DNA of 42,958 bases from Saccoglossus kowalevskii. Its lineage: Eukaryota > Hemichordata > Enteropneusta > Harrimaniidae. The DNA is taken from assembly GCF_000003605.2 (NCBI RefSeq), contig NW_003137826.1, positions 230,315 through 273,272 of the forward strand, in the 5' to 3' direction. The notes under the pieces were generated by a model. The model had not been told where the DNA came from. It searched no databases and was given only the letters and a program-made list of their open reading frames with translations. Of the stretch, positions 41,051 through 42,958 are shown piece after piece (positions within the stretch are counted from its first letter, which is position 1; each line of letters starts with the position of its first letter). The translations under genes were made by a program, and so were the position numbers.

Positions 41051-42135
41051 ATTGATTTTAGTATTTCAATAATAAACAGCTTTATATATTCATATATATT
41101 GCGAGTGTGCATACCATGTACCTATCACAAATTGAATAACCGATGGAATTAAACATGTACGGTATTGTTATCAATGTTCGAGTTAGTAAGCGGGATGACG
41201 CAGCACTAAACAGGCGTTAATTCCATGTGATCTAATCATTAGATTTATTTCAGTATTGAATTTCAATATGGTTTTTATCACACACCTTTGTAAATTTGCG
41301 TCAAACTGTTATTTAGAAATTTCATTAATACAATAAATACAATATGAAAACTAACATTGAACAATCAGTTAGTTTGCTTTTTGAACGATTTTACCGAATT
41401 CTGGACCGAAAAGGGTAACAAGTTCAAAACCTTACTTTGAATCTAATGCATATCGATGTACACGTGATACATGAGCTGAGTGTTTTCTAAATTTAGACCC
41501 TATTATATAGTTTTCATGATGACCGATTCATATAAAAAAATTATATTATATTATATTATAGTAACGTACATTTCAGCTGAGACAAGTGCATTATTAGAGC
41601 ACATGCCTGACATATGCCAACTTACTAGAAGATGATTGTAAGCCTGAAACAAAATAATTTCAACATTTGCCCAAGTTCACTACCACGGTAAAATAACTTA
41701 TTTTAATATAAATATATTCCGTTCAATCGCCAACGAAATGTGTGTTGATATATTTTTTTTGCAAATTTTGTTGTTGGATAAACAAAATATCACTTGGAAC
41801 ATTAGTCACATTAATAGAGTATAACATATTTCATCAGCAGACCATTTAAGTATATGGCGACGTACATTTCACTAAAGCTAAGACAGCTACTCATAATATA
41901 CAATAGAGTAAGTAGGTCGCATGTGTAAACAATGCGGGTTTCGTCTATCAGGGGTTGTTATGGGTGGATGGTTCGTCAGGTTGAATATACGGGAAGTGGT
42001 TGTAACGGGGAATGGGTAAGTCGCAGGGCAGTGAGTGGTACACTAGGATCGCTCGACACTTATACGCATCATTCAGTCATAAGGACACCAGTAATATAGT
42101 ATAGCCGGATATTTATTACAACTATAATCGTCACC
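41051..42135. other. AT-rich sequence right of the inverted repeat
   Basis: No coding region. Contains a (TTATA)4 microsatellite at 41,541-41,560. The part from about 41,900 may be the LTR of the element whose ORF lies to the right, judging only from its position after a purine-rich tract. Confidence 0.35.
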
Positions 42136-42154
42136 ATACGCCCCCGGTCCTCTT
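42136..42154 (-). promoter_or_regulatory. Purine-rich tract after the membrane-protein ORF
   Basis: On the minus strand AAGAGGACCGGGGG immediately follows the stop codon and precedes TATGGTGACG. It could be a polypurine tract with an LTR beginning near 42,138, but the matching LTR is not in view. Confidence 0.3.
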
Positions 42155-42957
42155 CTAACTTAATACGCTAGAACCCCCCATTTTTATAAACGACAGTGTT
42201 AATCGTTCAACCAATAGTCTTTCGATTTCACGATTTTTAGTATTAATGATGGGAATTTCGGTGAAAACTGGGGCATCGCCAACCAAGATACGAATGTGGT
42301 AGCGGGTTTGGAGAATTCGAATAGTGCTGGAGGATTTGCCGAATGGGATCGAAATTTGAGGAGGTAACGAAATTTCTTCTACCCTAGAGTCTTCTAGCAA
42401 AAATTGTAAATTTCGCCACTTGAGGTTGAGTTTGGATGTGAGGAAACCCTGAGTTATCCAAGCCGAACGAATGGGCTGTCGGGCGGTTCGTGTAATGCTC
42501 GAAACAGGGTAACTCACATCTCTTATTACAAAAAACGAAATGGCTTTCATGGGGTTAGATAGCTCAAGGATAATTTTTGCTTTGGAACCCTGGGTAATAG
42601 AAGAAGATGAAAACAACAGTCGTTTGAGTTTCAACACCATAGCTTTACTTAAATAGAACACAACCATGGTAGTTAATAAAATAGCCACATGCATAAAAGA
42701 AAATGATAATGAGCTGGGGTAATTGCATATATTTGGGTCCAAAATAGGCTCTAAAAAATAGGTGCACCCTTAGTGGTATGAATTATGTTTGATGTCGAAG
42801 TGGCTATCAAAAGTTGTCGTATTAAACCACCTTGGCGACGAATCTTAATAAACATCAGAAGATACAGTGTTAGAGATATGATCGCTAATATCATTGTAGG
42901 GGAGAATAATTGCGCCAAATATGAGTAAGGCGTAAAAACAAATCGAAATTGGGTCGG
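42155..42957 (-). pseudogene. Frameshifted two-helix membrane protein, possibly an envelope-like ORF (5' partial)
   Basis: Minus strand. The frame open from the window edge to TAG at 42,753-42,751 holds a hydrophobic helix MILAIISLTLYLLMFI followed by basic IKIRRQ. A second frame, in which reading can begin at about 42,765, continues to TAG at 42,157-42,155 and has another helix FSFMHVAILLTTMVVFYLS and a ~150-residue polar region. The two frames meet at a run of six T (42,754-42,759 area), so one indel there, real or a sequencing error, separates them. A purine-rich tract AAGAGGACCGGGGG follows the stop at once, as before the 3' LTR of retroelements, which suggests an env-like ORF. No family recognised. 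Confidence 0.42.
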
Positions 42958-42958
42958 C

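Noticed and set aside
41541-41560. (TTATA)4 as a promoter or origin
   Set aside because: Simple microsatellite with no associated gene.

Overview
The window is animal (metazoan) nuclear DNA, AT-rich and dominated by transposable elements. A spliced carnitine palmitoyltransferase 2 gene, several retrotransposon families typical of invertebrates (DIRS, BEL/Pao, Gypsy, L1/Tx1-like LINE) and long introns with GT-AG borders show this. The host looks like a marine invertebrate, perhaps a lophotrochozoan, but nothing here fixes the species. There are no operons, CRISPR arrays or bacterial signals, and I found no tRNA or rRNA.

Layout. 1-4,000: the last four coding exons of CPT2 on the + strand. 4,090-4,450: a broken fragment resembling Crypton-derived (DUF3504-like) proteins. 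4,487-8,833: a degenerate DIRS1-type retroelement (reverse transcriptase, RNase H, tyrosine recombinase) with terminal inverted repeats and an internal complementary region, itself interrupted by a 475-bp LTR-like insert. 9,690-10,930 (-): a decayed gene of an uncharacterised family. 11,090-15,570 (-): a decayed L1/Tx1-like LINE with ORF1, endonuclease, reverse transcriptase and a terminal zinc-knuckle motif.

15,698-41,050 is framed by a large imperfect inverted repeat. The left arm (from 15,698, interrupted by a BEL/Pao retrotransposon at about 16,809-21,027, then resuming at 22,160) and the right arm (41,050 back to about 37,790, interrupted by a 1.12-kb element with terminal inverted repeats) carry the same blocks in opposite orientation. 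Partial direct copies of the same blocks are scattered through 21,497-27,290, some containing a recognisable LINE reverse-transcriptase fragment. In the spacer between the arms lie, in order, a three-exon gene for a small secreted cysteine-rich peptide (28,219-29,909), a 4.1-kb C-rich modular satellite (30,230-34,372) and a 5'-truncated Gypsy element (34,373-37,523) that has lost its integrase and 5' LTR. The right edge (42,136-42,958, -) holds a frameshifted two-helix membrane protein, perhaps an envelope-like ORF of another LTR element.

Only two units look like working host genes: CPT2 (mitochondrial fatty-acid oxidation) and the cysteine-rich peptide gene. The peptide gene is the best candidate for something undescribed: its signal, pro and mature segments fall on separate exons, its cysteine pattern (CC-C-CC-C) matches no family I recognise, and it lies inside a locally duplicated and inverted repeat landscape that may supply upstream promoters or exons.
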